From Macrothele yani (Eukaryota; Arthropoda; Arachnida; Araneae; Macrothelidae): a DNA stretch of 64,000 nt. The DNA is taken from contig CM077024.1 of the NCBI GenBank assembly GCA_039090855.1, forward strand, positions 66,239,594-66,303,593. The letters are read 5' to 3'. Under the pieces are notes generated by a model that had not been told where the DNA came from, made no database searches, and saw nothing but the letters and a program-made list of their open reading frames with translations. A program made the translations under genes and the position numbers. How positions within the stretch are numbered: the stretch's first letter is position 1; every line of letters starts with the position of its first letter. Positions 42,468 to 52,759 of the stretch are shown piece after piece.

Positions 42468-44016
42468 TCAACCATTATCAATCCACTGCTGGACGAAGGT
42501 CTCCCCAAGTTTCCTCCACAACGGTCTGTCTTGTGCCAGTCTCCTCCATGTCACTCCCGCATACTTTCGAATTTCATCCACCCATCTCCCATGTGGTCTT
42601 CTTCTGGGTCTTTTCCTGTCCCTTGGAATCCAATCTGAAATTTCGGCTGTCCATCGATGGTCTGTCCTTCTGGCAGTATGTCCAGCCCATTGCCATTCCA
42701 GGGATTTAACTCTGATCATGATGTCTTCCACTCTTGTCATTTTTCGGATCCACGAGTTACTCTTCTTATCTCTCCTGGTTACACCAAGCATGCATCTCTC
42801 CATGCTTTTTGAGTTGTCTGCAGCCTTTGTATGTCTCTTTTAGTTAAGGTTCACGTCTCTGAACTATACGTAAGCACTGGAAGGATGCATTCATCAAACA
42901 CTTTTTGTTCAAGACATAATAGCATATTGCTCTTGAAAATTATACTGTTTCTTCCAAAAGCTCTACAGGCAAGTTTTGTACGCCAATTAACTTCTTCATC
43001 AATGTGACCCTCACTTGATATCTGCTGTCCAAGATAAGTGTAGGTATTGGTTACCTCCAGCTTTCCTCCATCAATCGATCAATCTTCATTTTTTGTAAAA
43101 GCATTGTACAACACTTTTGTCTTCTGAAAGTTCATTTTTAATCCCACTTCTTTACTCTTGTCAGAAAGTTCCTGGGTCATACTCTGCAGCTCTGATGGGG
43201 TAGTTGCAAAAATGACTATGTCATCAGCAAAACGAAGGTGAGTTAGATATTATCCATTAATCTTTTTCACTTTGTTTTCCCAGTTCAGTGATTGAAAGAC
43301 CCAATGTGGCATTAAGGAGTTTGGAGATATAGTGTCACCTTGTCTCACTCCCTTTCCAAGTTTTATGGGTGCTGTATTCTCAAATAATCGAATCTTTGCA
43401 CTTGCATTTTCATATATGTTATTAATAATATTAATGTACGCATCTTCAATACCGCGGGACTTCAAAGCCATTGTAACTGCTGATGGTTTCACTGAATCAA
43501 AGGCCTTTTCATAATCGATAAAAGCCGTGCATAATGGAAGTTCATATTCCCTCGCTCTTTCAATTAGTTCTCTCTGTACGTGGATATGATCTATTGTGCT
43601 GTAGCCACTCCTGAATCCAGCTTGTTCTCTCGGTTGAGCCATGTCCAGTGTTACCTTCAAGCGGTGTGAAAGAACTTTAGTGAAGATTTTATAAACCACT
43701 GATAGGATGCTGATATGTCTGTAGTTCCTGGGATCCTCAATGTCATCTTTTTTATGTAGCAGGATCATTGTAGCATTGTTTCAATCCTCAGGAATCTTCC
43801 CTTCTTTAAGACATCGGCTGAAAACTTGAGCGAGTACTGTTTCAATTTCTCCATTTGCTTCTTGTATGATATCTGCGGTAATTCCATCTTCTCCTGGAGC
43901 TTTTCCCCGTTTCATGTTCTTGATTGCATATGCAACTTCTGCTGGGAGGACTGGAAGAACTCTGGTACTGGTACCTTTCGTAATGTCTGGAGTACATGCA
44001 TCATCCCTTTCATATA
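42468..44016 (-). pseudogene. RTE copy f: RT palm to C terminus
   Basis: Codons for KAPGEDGITADIIQEA, NYRHISILSVVYKIF, EQAGFRSGYST, FIDYEKAFDSVKP and VRQGDTIS, then the frame breaks near 43300. The region of the catalytic FADD near 43225 is still recognisable. The C terminus (42803-42468) is open: MTRVEDIMIRVKSLEWQWAG to WIDNG. A stop after LKQC (43780) and other indels break it. Confidence 0.85.
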
Positions 44017-44264
44017 CACTAGCGTGCAAAAATTAAGGACGAGACGGTTTTTCGAATGTAACGTCGTGCAGAAGTGCTCTACATCGACTCAAATCATACC
44101 ATAAGATCCCTAAGATGCACGAATATGGAACAAGTGAGCAAAACCGCTCAAACAAAGAATCCAAAGGATACAAAGGCACTTTATTGAAAAGGTAGCTTCG
44201 AGCACAACTGGACAGAAGACAGAAACGTCCATGTGACAGGCGGCTGACAAGAAAAATCCAGTCT

Positions 44265-45448
44265 TTAGTAATGGATATGATCACCCCTGACTGCGTTGCA
44301 AGATTTACAACGTCCGTTCATGCTGAGGACGAGGTTGTCAAGGAGCTGTTGAGGCATCGCGGCCATTTCCTCTTGTAGCGCCAATCGCAGCTGCGGAATC
44401 GTTGCTGGCGGCTGGTGACGTGCTGCCAAGCATCTCCCGAGAAGGTCCCACACGTGTTCGATTGGAATTAGGTCCGGGGGCCTTGCGGGCCAATCCATGC
44501 ATTGAATATCTTCACTCTCCAACAGCTCTGCGACAGCCACTGTACGATGAGGTGTAGCGTTGTCGTCCATGAAGAGGAACTCAAGACACACAGCACCTCT
44601 AAACAGACGCACGTGAGGCAGGAGAACCTCGGTACAATAGCGGACACCAGTGAATGAACCTCCTTGGAAGATGTGGAGTTCAGTACGGCTACCAAGCATG
44701 ATACCACCCCAAACGAGAACTCCGCCACCTCCAAACCGGTCCCTTTCGATGATGTTGGAGGCACGATTGCGTGGTCCCTGCTCTCTGCAGATGCGTATAT
44801 GTCCAGAATCACTCGTCAGACTAAATCGGCTCTCATCCGCAAAGAGAACTCTACCCCATTGCTGATGTGTCCAGTTCTTGTGTTCCTGGCACCACAGAAA
44901 CCGCCGTCTCCGATGAGCAGGCGTTAATGGCACACACCGTACTGGTCGACGTGCAAATAGACCACCTTTGTGCAGCCTCATGGCCACGGTAAAACGCGAT
45001 AACTGACGTCCAGTTGTCTGTTGCATGTGCCTTGTGATTTCTCTCGCTGTCTGCCGTCTGTCTCTTCTCGCCTGTAGGACAATATACCGGTCGTCCGCCA
45101 CCGCGGTTGCTCGTGGACGACCACTGCTAAACTCTCGGACAGCGACGACCACTGCTAAACTCTCGGACAGCGACGACCACTGCTAAACTCTCGGACAGCG
45201 ACGACCACTGCTAAACTCTCGGACAGCGACGACCACTGCTAAACTCTCGGACAGCGACGACCACTGCTAAACTCTCGGACAGCTGTTCTTGTCGTTTGAA
45301 ATGCTCTCCAAGCTCGTGAAACGATGCTGTGAGGGATCCCGAACTCCTCGGCCACACTAGTCACACTTCGACCTTCTTCCAACTTCCCAATGACGCGACC
45401 TCGGATAAAGTCATCTAGATGTCGTCTGCTGGATTGCCTGTTGGCCAT
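44265..45448 (-). pseudogene. Tc1 transposase with expanded 28-bp repeat
   Basis: Starts MANRQSSRRHLDDFIRGRVI (45448) with a helix-turn-helix VTSVAEEFGIPHSIVSRAW. Six 28-bp units follow at 45121-45288, after which the frame resumes as REFSSGRPRATAVADDRYIV. Catalytic blocks: VLFADESRFSL, FMDDNATPHRTV and PPDLIPIEHVWD (DDE type with 34-residue spacing as in Tc1). The end is NAVRGDHIHY and stop. The 295-codon main piece is otherwise open. Five extra repeat units add 140 bases, not a multiple of three, which alone breaks the protein. PPDLIP replaces the usual SPDLNP. Confidence 0.9.
45121..45288. repeat. 28-bp minisatellite in the transposase ORF, six units
   Basis: CCACTGCTAAACTCTCGGAC starts at 45121, 45149, 45177, 45205, 45233 and 45261. 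Units look identical. The single-copy form encodes the AVREFSSGR linker, so this is a recent local expansion. Confidence 0.93.
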
Positions 45449-45708
45449 ATCACACGGTGGCAGCAACTCGACGTCGTTCAAACCGATGTACACCGTGCAA
45501 TAGCTTTCACCAAATTGCTGAGCGTACACTGCCCGTGTGCTTTATACCCTTCCGACTCCCCCCCCTATCTCATGCTGCATATATGCACATTCACTACCGT
45601 ACCGGACCCTTGTCTATTTCCTGAGTGGTCTTTCGGTCCGTTCTGCCTGCTCGTTCCGCTGTTATGCTAATTTCTCCTCTTCGTCCTTAATTTTTGCACA
45701 CCAGTGTA

Positions 45709-46050
45709 GTTTTGAGTAGAAATCTTTTACTCTTGTCAAAATTTCACCTCTATTTCTTGTTACAGAACCATCTTCTTTTCTCAGAGCCATAATCTGTTTT
45801 CTTCCCTTACTGAGATGTCCCTTTGCTATCTTTAGGCTTTGGTTGTTTTCAATTGCTTTCTTCACTAGTTCACAGTTTAATTTCCTTACATCTTCAGAGA
45901 TACGGTTTCGTACTGTCTTGCATAGCTCTATATATTCCACTTTGGAAGTCACATCTCCTTTAGTTGTCCTTATCTCTCTTCTTTTTTGCCTCAGAATTTT
46001 TGTTTTTCCTGATAATTTGTTCGTATGCAACTTTTTCTTAGTACTAGCTA
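45709..46050 (-). pseudogene. RTE copy f: middle domain fragment
   Basis: Open minus frame KKLHTNKLSGKTKILRQKRR, VEYIELCKTVRNRISEDVRK and RGEILTRVKDFYSKL. It lies between the Tc1 and the CTCF-like element insertions and joins 44016 and 47889 in the ancestral order. Confidence 0.88.
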
Positions 46051-47888
46051 TTTTTAGCACGTCTTTTGTAAAAAAGATCGTGCTTTTGTTCTGTTATCAC
46101 TATGTCCGTCCGTCCGTCCGTCTGTACCCACGACATCTCAGCAACTATTAGTCCAATTTGAAAAATTCTTTTTGCATTGGGAAGCTTAAAATATGCAAAT
46201 GATGATCCTTTATTTCGTTTTTTTTTACGATGTACAATTTTACCGGTAGAGGGCGTAAATGCAGATGATGTCAAATTCAAAAATACGTTTTATTCCACAT
46301 ATTTGCTTCTAAACATCCGATTGAAAAAAAAATTATATCTTTCGATTCCATTTATGTCGAAGAGTATTTCAGATATAGTTACTTTTTCAAATTACACATA
46401 GATTTTCCACTAGGGGGCGTAAAAATAAATTACATTTCCCCCGATAACTCTCCTTCCAAAACTCCGATTTGAAAACTTTTTTCTTCAGCGGATACATCTC
46501 CTGATGGAAAATCTTTTGCATATAATTTCAAATTTTTGGTAATTAATACTTTGGCCACCAGGGGGCGTAAGTGTTAATTTTTGCTTCTGATGTATTTGCC
46601 ATAAAGTCGCAGGTTCTAAAAGATCGATAAAAAAATTCTTTCGTGGACTGATGAAACTCACTTCGATAAACCTTTTCAAAATATTTTCTTCTTAAAATAT
46701 TCCCCAGTTTCTCCGCCAGGGGGCGTAGATGTATATCTTATTTTTGTCAATATCTCTACTTCTAGGAGTCCGATTTCAAAAATTCATTCTTTGTTGGATA
46801 GTGTTTTCCATGTGACATGTTTTTCATATAATTTCAAAATTTTCAAGTAATTCATAGACTTTCCGCTAGGGGGCGTTACGGTTAATTTGCTTTTCCCCCT
46901 AAATCTCTGCTTCTAAATCTCCGATTTGAAAAATACTTTCTGCGCCGGATACAGCTCCTGATGGGAAATCGTTTGCACATAATTTCTAATTTTTGTAAAA
47001 AAATAGTTTGGCCACCAGGGGGCGTAAATCTTAATTTCCGCTTATGTTGAATTTGCAGCAAAATATGAGCTTCTAAATTCTCGATTGGAAAAAACGTCGT
47101 TTGTTGACCGATACTACTCATGTCGACAAACCTTTTAGGAAAATTTTCTTCTTGAAAAAATGCATGGTTTCTACGCCAGGGGGCGTAGATGTATATCTTA
47201 TTTTTGTCAATATCTCTACTTCTAAGAGTACGATTTGAAAAATTCCTTTTTTGTTGGATAGTGTTTCCGATGCGAAATGTTTTTCCTATAAATTTAAAAT
47301 TTTCAAGTAAATCATGCACTTTCCGCTAGGGGGCACAAAGGTAAATTGCGTTTTCTGCGTTATTTCTGCTTCTTAAGCTTTGATTGATTTGAAAAATTCT
47401 TCCTTTATCGCATACAAGACCTGATGGAAAATATTTTTCACATAATTTCTAATGTTTGGTAAAGAATGGTTTAGCCAACTTATATGTTAATTTCTGCTTC
47501 TGAAGTATTTGTTGCAAAATCTGGGCTCCTGAAAACTCGACTAATTTTTTTTTTCTTCGACCGATACCGCTTATACGGAAAAACCTTTTGAGAATACTTT
47601 CTTCCTAAAATAATGCATGGTTTTTCCCACCAGGGGACGTAAAGTCACATCTTATTTTTGTCGATATCTCTGTTTCTAAGAGTTCGTAAGCTCACGATTC
47701 CGTTTGCAACAATATCTGAGGGATTAAAAACCCGATTGAAAATCTTCTTTCTTTGGTCAGATCTATTGTTTTCCATACCGATACCGGTTCCATTGACTTT
47801 GAATAGCTTTGATAAATTTAATTTGCTTCAGAACGGATTCAAAAGACGTGCTTATTACACCCGAAAATTCGGTTTCAACTTTCTTGTT
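46051..47888 (+). mobile_element. Non-coding element with CTCF-like motif array, copy B
   Basis: Longest and cleanest copy, inserted in RTE copy f between codons for TK.A and GNSNK. Ends as in copy A (TTTTTAGCACGTCTTTTGTA; ...AAAAGACGTGCTTATTACAC plus tail to CTTTCTTGTT). A (GTCC)n run lies at 46102-46122. Motif cores on the + strand occur near 46245, 46407, 46554, 46713, 46863, 47011, 47173, 47332 and 47626. They rotate through three types: CCGCTAGGGGGCG, TGGCCACCAGGGGGCG and CCGCCAGGGGGCG. The three-type cycle repeats every 455-470 bases, three times here. No conserved ORF. The minus frame 46882-47319 is not shared with the other copies. Confidence 0.85.
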
Positions 47889-49085
47889 GTTGCTGTTTCC
47901 ATAAGAGCCTTGGTTAGTTTTCTGTTAACTTCAGAGATGTCCACTTCTTCCGACGTTAGACCTTCTAGAGCAGAGAATCTGTTCCTCAGTTCCAATTTAA
48001 AGGTATTTTGGTGTTTTTTGAGGTTGGTCATGTCAATACACTTTGCTTGTTTTATGAGCTTGCCACACTAGAGTTTAGCGTTGAGGTGCATCTTGCATCG
48101 TACCATTCAATGGTCACTACCTGTGTTGAACTTGTTTAGCACACTGCAGTCTTCCATGACAAATTTCTTGTTACACATAATACAATTAATTTCACCTGTC
48201 AATCCATTGGGATGTCTCCATGTCCATTTCCTTCGCGGCTTTTTCTTGAAAAAGAAGTCCATGATGAAAAATCCTTCTGCTTCTGCAAACTCTACGAGAG
48301 TATTTCCACACTGGTTACTATTGCCGTGACCGAATTTACTTACTGAAGTTTCGTTCTGTTGCGGTTGCCCTATTTTCGCATTGAAATCTCCCATAATGAT
48401 CATCAAGTGCTGCTTGCCTTTATTATTTAGATAACGAATTTTCTCATAAAATTCTTCAATTTCTTCTTCAGGATGAGTTGTGGTGGGTACATAGGCTTGA
48501 ATAATCTGAGCCTGGTATCTTCTCGAGAGTTGGATAACAAGTCGTGCAGCTCTGTCAGAGGAACTTTCAACTCCTACAACTTTATCCTTCAGTTTCTTGT
48601 TTATTATAAATCCAACACCACTAGTTCTGCCAGTATCTGTCAGAGGAACTTTCAGCTTCTACAACTTTATCCTTCAGTTTCTTGTTTATTATAAATCCAA
48701 CACCATTAGTTCTGCCAGTATCTGTCCCACGATAATAGAAGAGATGTCCACTTTTCATTTCAATGAGATCTTCTCCTTCTCTTCTTACCTCACGTAGCCC
48801 GACGATGTCCCACTTGATCATTCTTTGTAGTTCCTCTTCCAATTCAAGGAGCCTTGAATCAGAAGATAGGGAGCGTCCATTATACGTAGCCAAGGTTATC
48901 ATCAGATGGCAGCCTAGTCCGGTCCTCCGGGGATTCTTAGCACCCTCTGCCTTCATGTCGCACTGGCCGCTGCCTTGGCCAGGCACATTCCAACTGCAGG
49001 AGACTAAGGGCCAAGATTTAAGTTGTGGATTCATTTTGGAGGGGTTTGGCCATAACTCAACACGCTGGCCAAGCGGGTATACCAT
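47889..49085 (-). pseudogene. RTE copy f: endonuclease part
   Basis: MTTLATYNGRSLSSDSRLLE-like start (from 49085 upstream ATG or the inner MITLATYNG near 48903), KWDIVGLREVRREGEDLI, GVGFIINKKLKDKVVEAESS, then the duplicated segment. IIMGDFNAKIGQPQQNETS and FFFKKKPRRKWTWRHPNG lie at 48406-48107. The middle domain ends at the CTCF-like insertion. Confidence 0.88.
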
Positions 49086-49255
49086 TTCCTCTGTGGGATA
49101 CCATTTCCTCTAATCCCGATGGTATTGTTATACCGCTATTGGCGGTCGTCAGAGCCCATTTAGTGGGAACAGGATGCACCACGAGAAGGCGGGGTTGACA
49201 TTTGTCAAGGAGAGGCTGTGATGTTGCACATCAACTGGCCTTACATCTCCATTGT

Positions 49256-49277
49256 ACATATATATATATATATATAT
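49256..49277. repeat. (TA)n between RTE copies f and g
   Basis: Alternating TA run directly abutting the (ATC)n tail of copy g. Confidence 0.85.
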
Positions 49278-49509
49278 CATCATCATCATTGTCAACCATT
49301 ATCAGTCCACTGCTGGATGAAGGTCTCTTCAGGTTTCTTCCACAATTGTCTGTCTTGAGCCAGTCTCCTCCATGTCAGCACGTCGAATTTTATCCATCCA
49401 TTTCCATTCGGGTCTTCTTCAGGGTCTTTTTCTGTCCCTTGGAATCCTGTCTAAAATTTCAGTTGTCTACCGGTGGTCTGGTCTTCTGGCAATATGTCCG
49501 CCCATTGCT
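49278..49509 (-). mobile_element. RTE-type LINE fragment, copy g, diverged subfamily
   Basis: The 3' terminal 230 bases of an RTE (minus strand) with (ATC)n tail and GTCAACCATTATCAGTCCAC. It differs from the other copies at many sites (TTCAGGTTTCTTCCACAATT, TCCATTTCCATTCGGG), so it belongs to an older or separate subfamily. It is truncated at a TA run. Confidence 0.85.
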
Positions 49510-49525
49510 ATATATATATGCTTCC

Positions 49526-51702
49526 TATGCTATATATATATATATATAACAAGTTCAACACAGGCAGTGACCATAGATTGGTGAGATGTAAGATGCACCT
49601 CAACACTAAACTCAAACGTAGCAAGCTCATAAGACAAACAAAATGTATTGACATAACCAACCTTAAAAAACACCATAATACCTTCAAATTGGAACTGAAG
49701 AACAGATTCTCTGCTTTAGAAGGCCTAACATCAGAAGAAGTGGATATTTCTGAAGTTAACAGAAAAGTAACCAAGGCTCTTATGGAAACAGCAACAAAAT
49801 TAGCTGGGTCTAAGAACAAATTGCATGTGAACAAATTATCAGGAAAAACCAAAATGTTGATGCAAAAAGAAGAGAGATGAGGACAACTAAAGAAGATGTG
49901 ATTTCCAAAGTGGAATATTTAGAGCTATGCAAGACAGTACGAAAAAGTATCACTGAAGACGTAAGGAAATTCAACTGTGAACTAGTAAGGAAAGCAATTG
50001 AAAACAACCAAAGCCTAAAGATAACAAAGGGACATCTCAGTAAGGGAAAAAAAAACAGATTATGGCACTGAGAAAAGAAGATGGTTCTGTAACAAGAAAT
50101 AGAGGCGAAATTTTGACAAGAGTGAAAGATTTCTACTCCAAATTATATGAAAGGGATGATACATGTACTCCAGGCATCATGAAAGGTACCAGAGTTCTTC
50201 CAGTCCTTCCAGCAGAAATTGCACATGCAATCAAGAACATGAAGCGGGGAAAAGCTCCAGGAGAAGATGGAATTACTGTAGACATCATACAAGAAGCAAG
50301 TGGAGAAATCGAAACAGTACTCGCCCAAATTTTCACTCGATGCCTTAATGAAGGGAAAATTCCTGAAGATTGGAACAACGCTATAATGATCTTGCTACAT
50401 AAAAAAGGTGACATTGAGGATCTCAGGAACTACAGACCTATCAGTCTCCTATCAGTGGTTTATAAAATCTTCACTAAAGTTCTTTCACACCGCTTGAAGG
50501 TAACACTGGACATGGCTCAACCGAGAGAACAAGCTGGATTCAGGAGTGGCTACAGCACAATAGATCATATCCACGTACAGAGAGAACTAATTGAAAGAGC
50601 GAGGGAATATGAACTTCCATTGTGCATGGCTTTTATCGATTATGAAAAAGCCTTTGATTCGGTGAAACCATCAGCAGTTGCAATGGCTCTGAAATCTTGC
50701 GGTATTGAAGATGCATACATTAATATTATTAATAACATCTATGAACATGCAAGTGCAAAGATTCTGCTATTTGAAAATACAACACACATAAAAATTGGAA
50801 AAGGAGTGAGACAAGGTGACACCATATCTCCGAAGCTCTTTAATTCCACATTGGAAAATGTCTTTCAATCACTGAACTGGGAAAACAAAGGCATAAAGAT
50901 TAATGGAGATTATCTAACCCACCTTCGTTTTGCTGATGACATAGTCATTTGTGCAACTACCCCATGAGAGCTACAGAGTATGATGCAGGAACTTGCTGAC
51001 AAGAGTAAAGAAGTGGGATTAAAAATGAACTTTCAGAAGACAAAAGTGATGTACAATGCTTTTACAAGAAATGAAGATTTATCGATTGATGGAGAAAAGC
51101 TGGAGATAAGACACGTACGTTTATCTTGGACAGCAGATATCAAGTGAGGGTCACATTGGTGAAGAAATTAATCGGCGTACAAAACGTGCCTGGAGAGCTT
51201 TTGGAAGAAATAGCATAATTTTCAAGAGCAATATGCCATTATGTCTTAAAAGAAAAGTGTTTGATCAATGCATCCTTCCAGTGCTTACGTATGGTGCAGA
51301 GACGTGGACCTTAGCTAAAAGAGACATACAAAGGCTGCAGACAACTCAAAGCAGCATGGAGAGGTGCATGCTTGGTGTAACCAGGAGAGATAAGAAGAGG
51401 AACACGTGGATCCGAAAAATGACAAGAGTGGAAGACATCATGATCAGAGTTAAATCCCTGAAATGGCAATGGGCTGGACATACTGCCAGAAGAACAGACC
51501 ATCGATGGACAGCCGAAATTTTAGATTGGATTCCATTGGACAGGAAAAGACCAAGAAGAAGACCACATGGAAGATGGGTGGATGAAATTCGAAAGTATGC
51601 GGGAGTGACATGGAGGAGACTGGCACAAGACAGACCGTTGTGGAGGAAACTTGGGGAGACCTTCGTCCAGCAGTGGATTGATAATGGTTGACAATGATGA
51701 TG
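49526..51702 (+). mobile_element. RTE-type LINE, copy h, 5' truncated
   Basis: It lacks leader and most of the endonuclease. RTE sequence begins at AACAAGTTCAACACAGGCAG (about 49548) after a TA run and ends with a short (GAT)n tail. A 14-bp duplication ATATATATGCTTCC flanks it (49512-49525 and 51703-51716). Part is simple repeat, but GCTTCC makes it specific. It separated copy g from a Tc1 remnant. Confidence 0.9.
49548..51691 (+). pseudogene. RTE RT, copy h
   Basis: Open pieces: 49473-49880 (end of endonuclease GSDHRLVRCKMHLNTKL and middle domain), 49877-50071, 50062-50967 (RT fingers and palm: KAPGEDGITVDII, FIDYEKAFDSV, VRQGDTISPKLFN, LRFADDIVICAT) and 51233-51691 (C terminus to WIDNG). 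Breaks: a one-base loss near 49867, an A run near 50050, TGA after ATTP at 50965-50967, and a lost CA near 51107. The catalytic pair is present. Confidence 0.9.
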
Positions 51703-51710
51703 ATATATAT

Positions 51711-52560
51711 GCTTCCGCCAGGCTGACTGCAGTGCATCGGACAGTTGCTAGAGGGTGCGTGGTGGAGGATCCATAGATCGAACAACACGATTGAGGTGGT
51801 CCCCACAGATGCTCAATTGGGTTTAAGTCTGGGGAATTAGGGGACCAGGGAAGTATTTTGAAGTCTTCATCGTGCTTTTCCAACCACTCTCGGCCATTTC
51901 TAGCCTTGTGACACGTCGCATTGTCTTTCTGGAAGATCTTATCCGCCCCAGGGAAGACAATCATCATGTATGAGTGTGCGTGGTCTGCAAGAATGGATTC
52001 ATAACGAATGCGGTCCGTAGTGCCTTCTACAGGAAAGAGTAAACCCAGGGAATGCCACGAAAACATTATTCAGACCATAATGCTGGCCCCACCAGCTTGT
52101 GTCCTTCCAGCAGTGGTTGAAGAGTGTTTGTTGTCCGATGCTTCTTGCCTTATACGCCAAAGTTCATCCGTTCAATGAAGTAGAAAACGTGATCCATCGG
52201 AGAAGGCAATCCTTTGCTAATGAGCGGAGATCCAATTCCGATACTGCCTTGCAAACGGAATCCTTTACTGCCGATGCGCCTTCGTTAGCGTAGGTGCAGT
52301 GACCATCCGTCTGCATCGAAACCCCTTAAGCAGCAGGGTTCGCTGAACTGTCACTTTAAACACACTTCCGGTAGCCCCCTGGTTCATTCGGTCAGTGAGT
52401 TGCTCCACTGTAGCGTGTGGATCGGCCCTCACGCACCTTCGCAGCCAACGTTCACCTCTCACATCAATGGCACATGGTGCTCCTCAGTTTTCACGTCGCT
52501 TATTCGCAATGGTGCCATTTCTCCGATCACGATACACCTTAACCACAGCAGCACGCGAAC
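51711..52560 (-). pseudogene. Tc1-type transposase remnant
   Basis: Minus strand: MRGERWLRRCVRADPHATVE and a DRMNQGA helix region (52462-52265). Frameshifts follow. The frame 52066-51710 then reads RIRYESILADHAHSYMMIVF, KIFQKDNATCHKARNGREWL and SPNSPDLNPIEHLW, followed by a broken tail. The DNATCH and SPDLNPIEHLW blocks are the second and third catalytic motifs. No terminal repeats were found. It abuts the target duplication of RTE copy h. Confidence 0.8.
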
Positions 52561-52759
52561 AGTTCACAAACAAAAATAAACTTTTTGTTTGTTACAAAAA
52601 CTGCATATGCCGAATCATACAGTATTTGTCATGCTGATTACAAATCTGCTTGCTAAATTGTGCTATCAGGCATAGTTCTCGAGTAACCTGTGTTTTCAGT
52701 GTACAATAAGCCATTATTTTGGCATGAATATTTCGCTACAAGCAATTAATTACTTTTAC
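52561..52759. other. Spacer, no gene seen
   Basis: AT-rich, no motif recognised. Confidence 0.4.

Larger units (their letters stand above)
44017..45706 (-). mobile_element. Tc1-type DNA transposon nested in RTE copy f
   Basis: 1690 bp flanked by TA (44015-44016 and 45707-45708). Terminal repeats of 26 bp match at 24 positions: left begins CACTAGCGTGCAAAAATTAA, right (reverse complement) begins CACTGGTGTGCAAAAATTAA. The target in intact RTE copies reads TTCATATAATTTGG, confirming insertion at TA. It holds a single transposase pseudogene with an internal minisatellite. Confidence 0.93.
42449..49240 (-). mobile_element. RTE-type LINE, copy f, split by two insertions
   Basis: Minus-strand copy whose parts lie at 42449-44016, 45707-46050 and about 47889-49240. 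It is interrupted by a Tc1 transposon (44017-45706) and by copy B of the CTCF-like repeat element (46051-47888). The leader near 48540-48725 carries a tandem duplication of about 90 bases (AGAGGAACTTTCA... twice). Confidence 0.9.

Noticed and set aside
46882..47319. 145-codon ORF in CTCF-like element copy B
   Set aside because: Not conserved in copies A or C. It has no start context and is explained by the 458-bp repeat structure.
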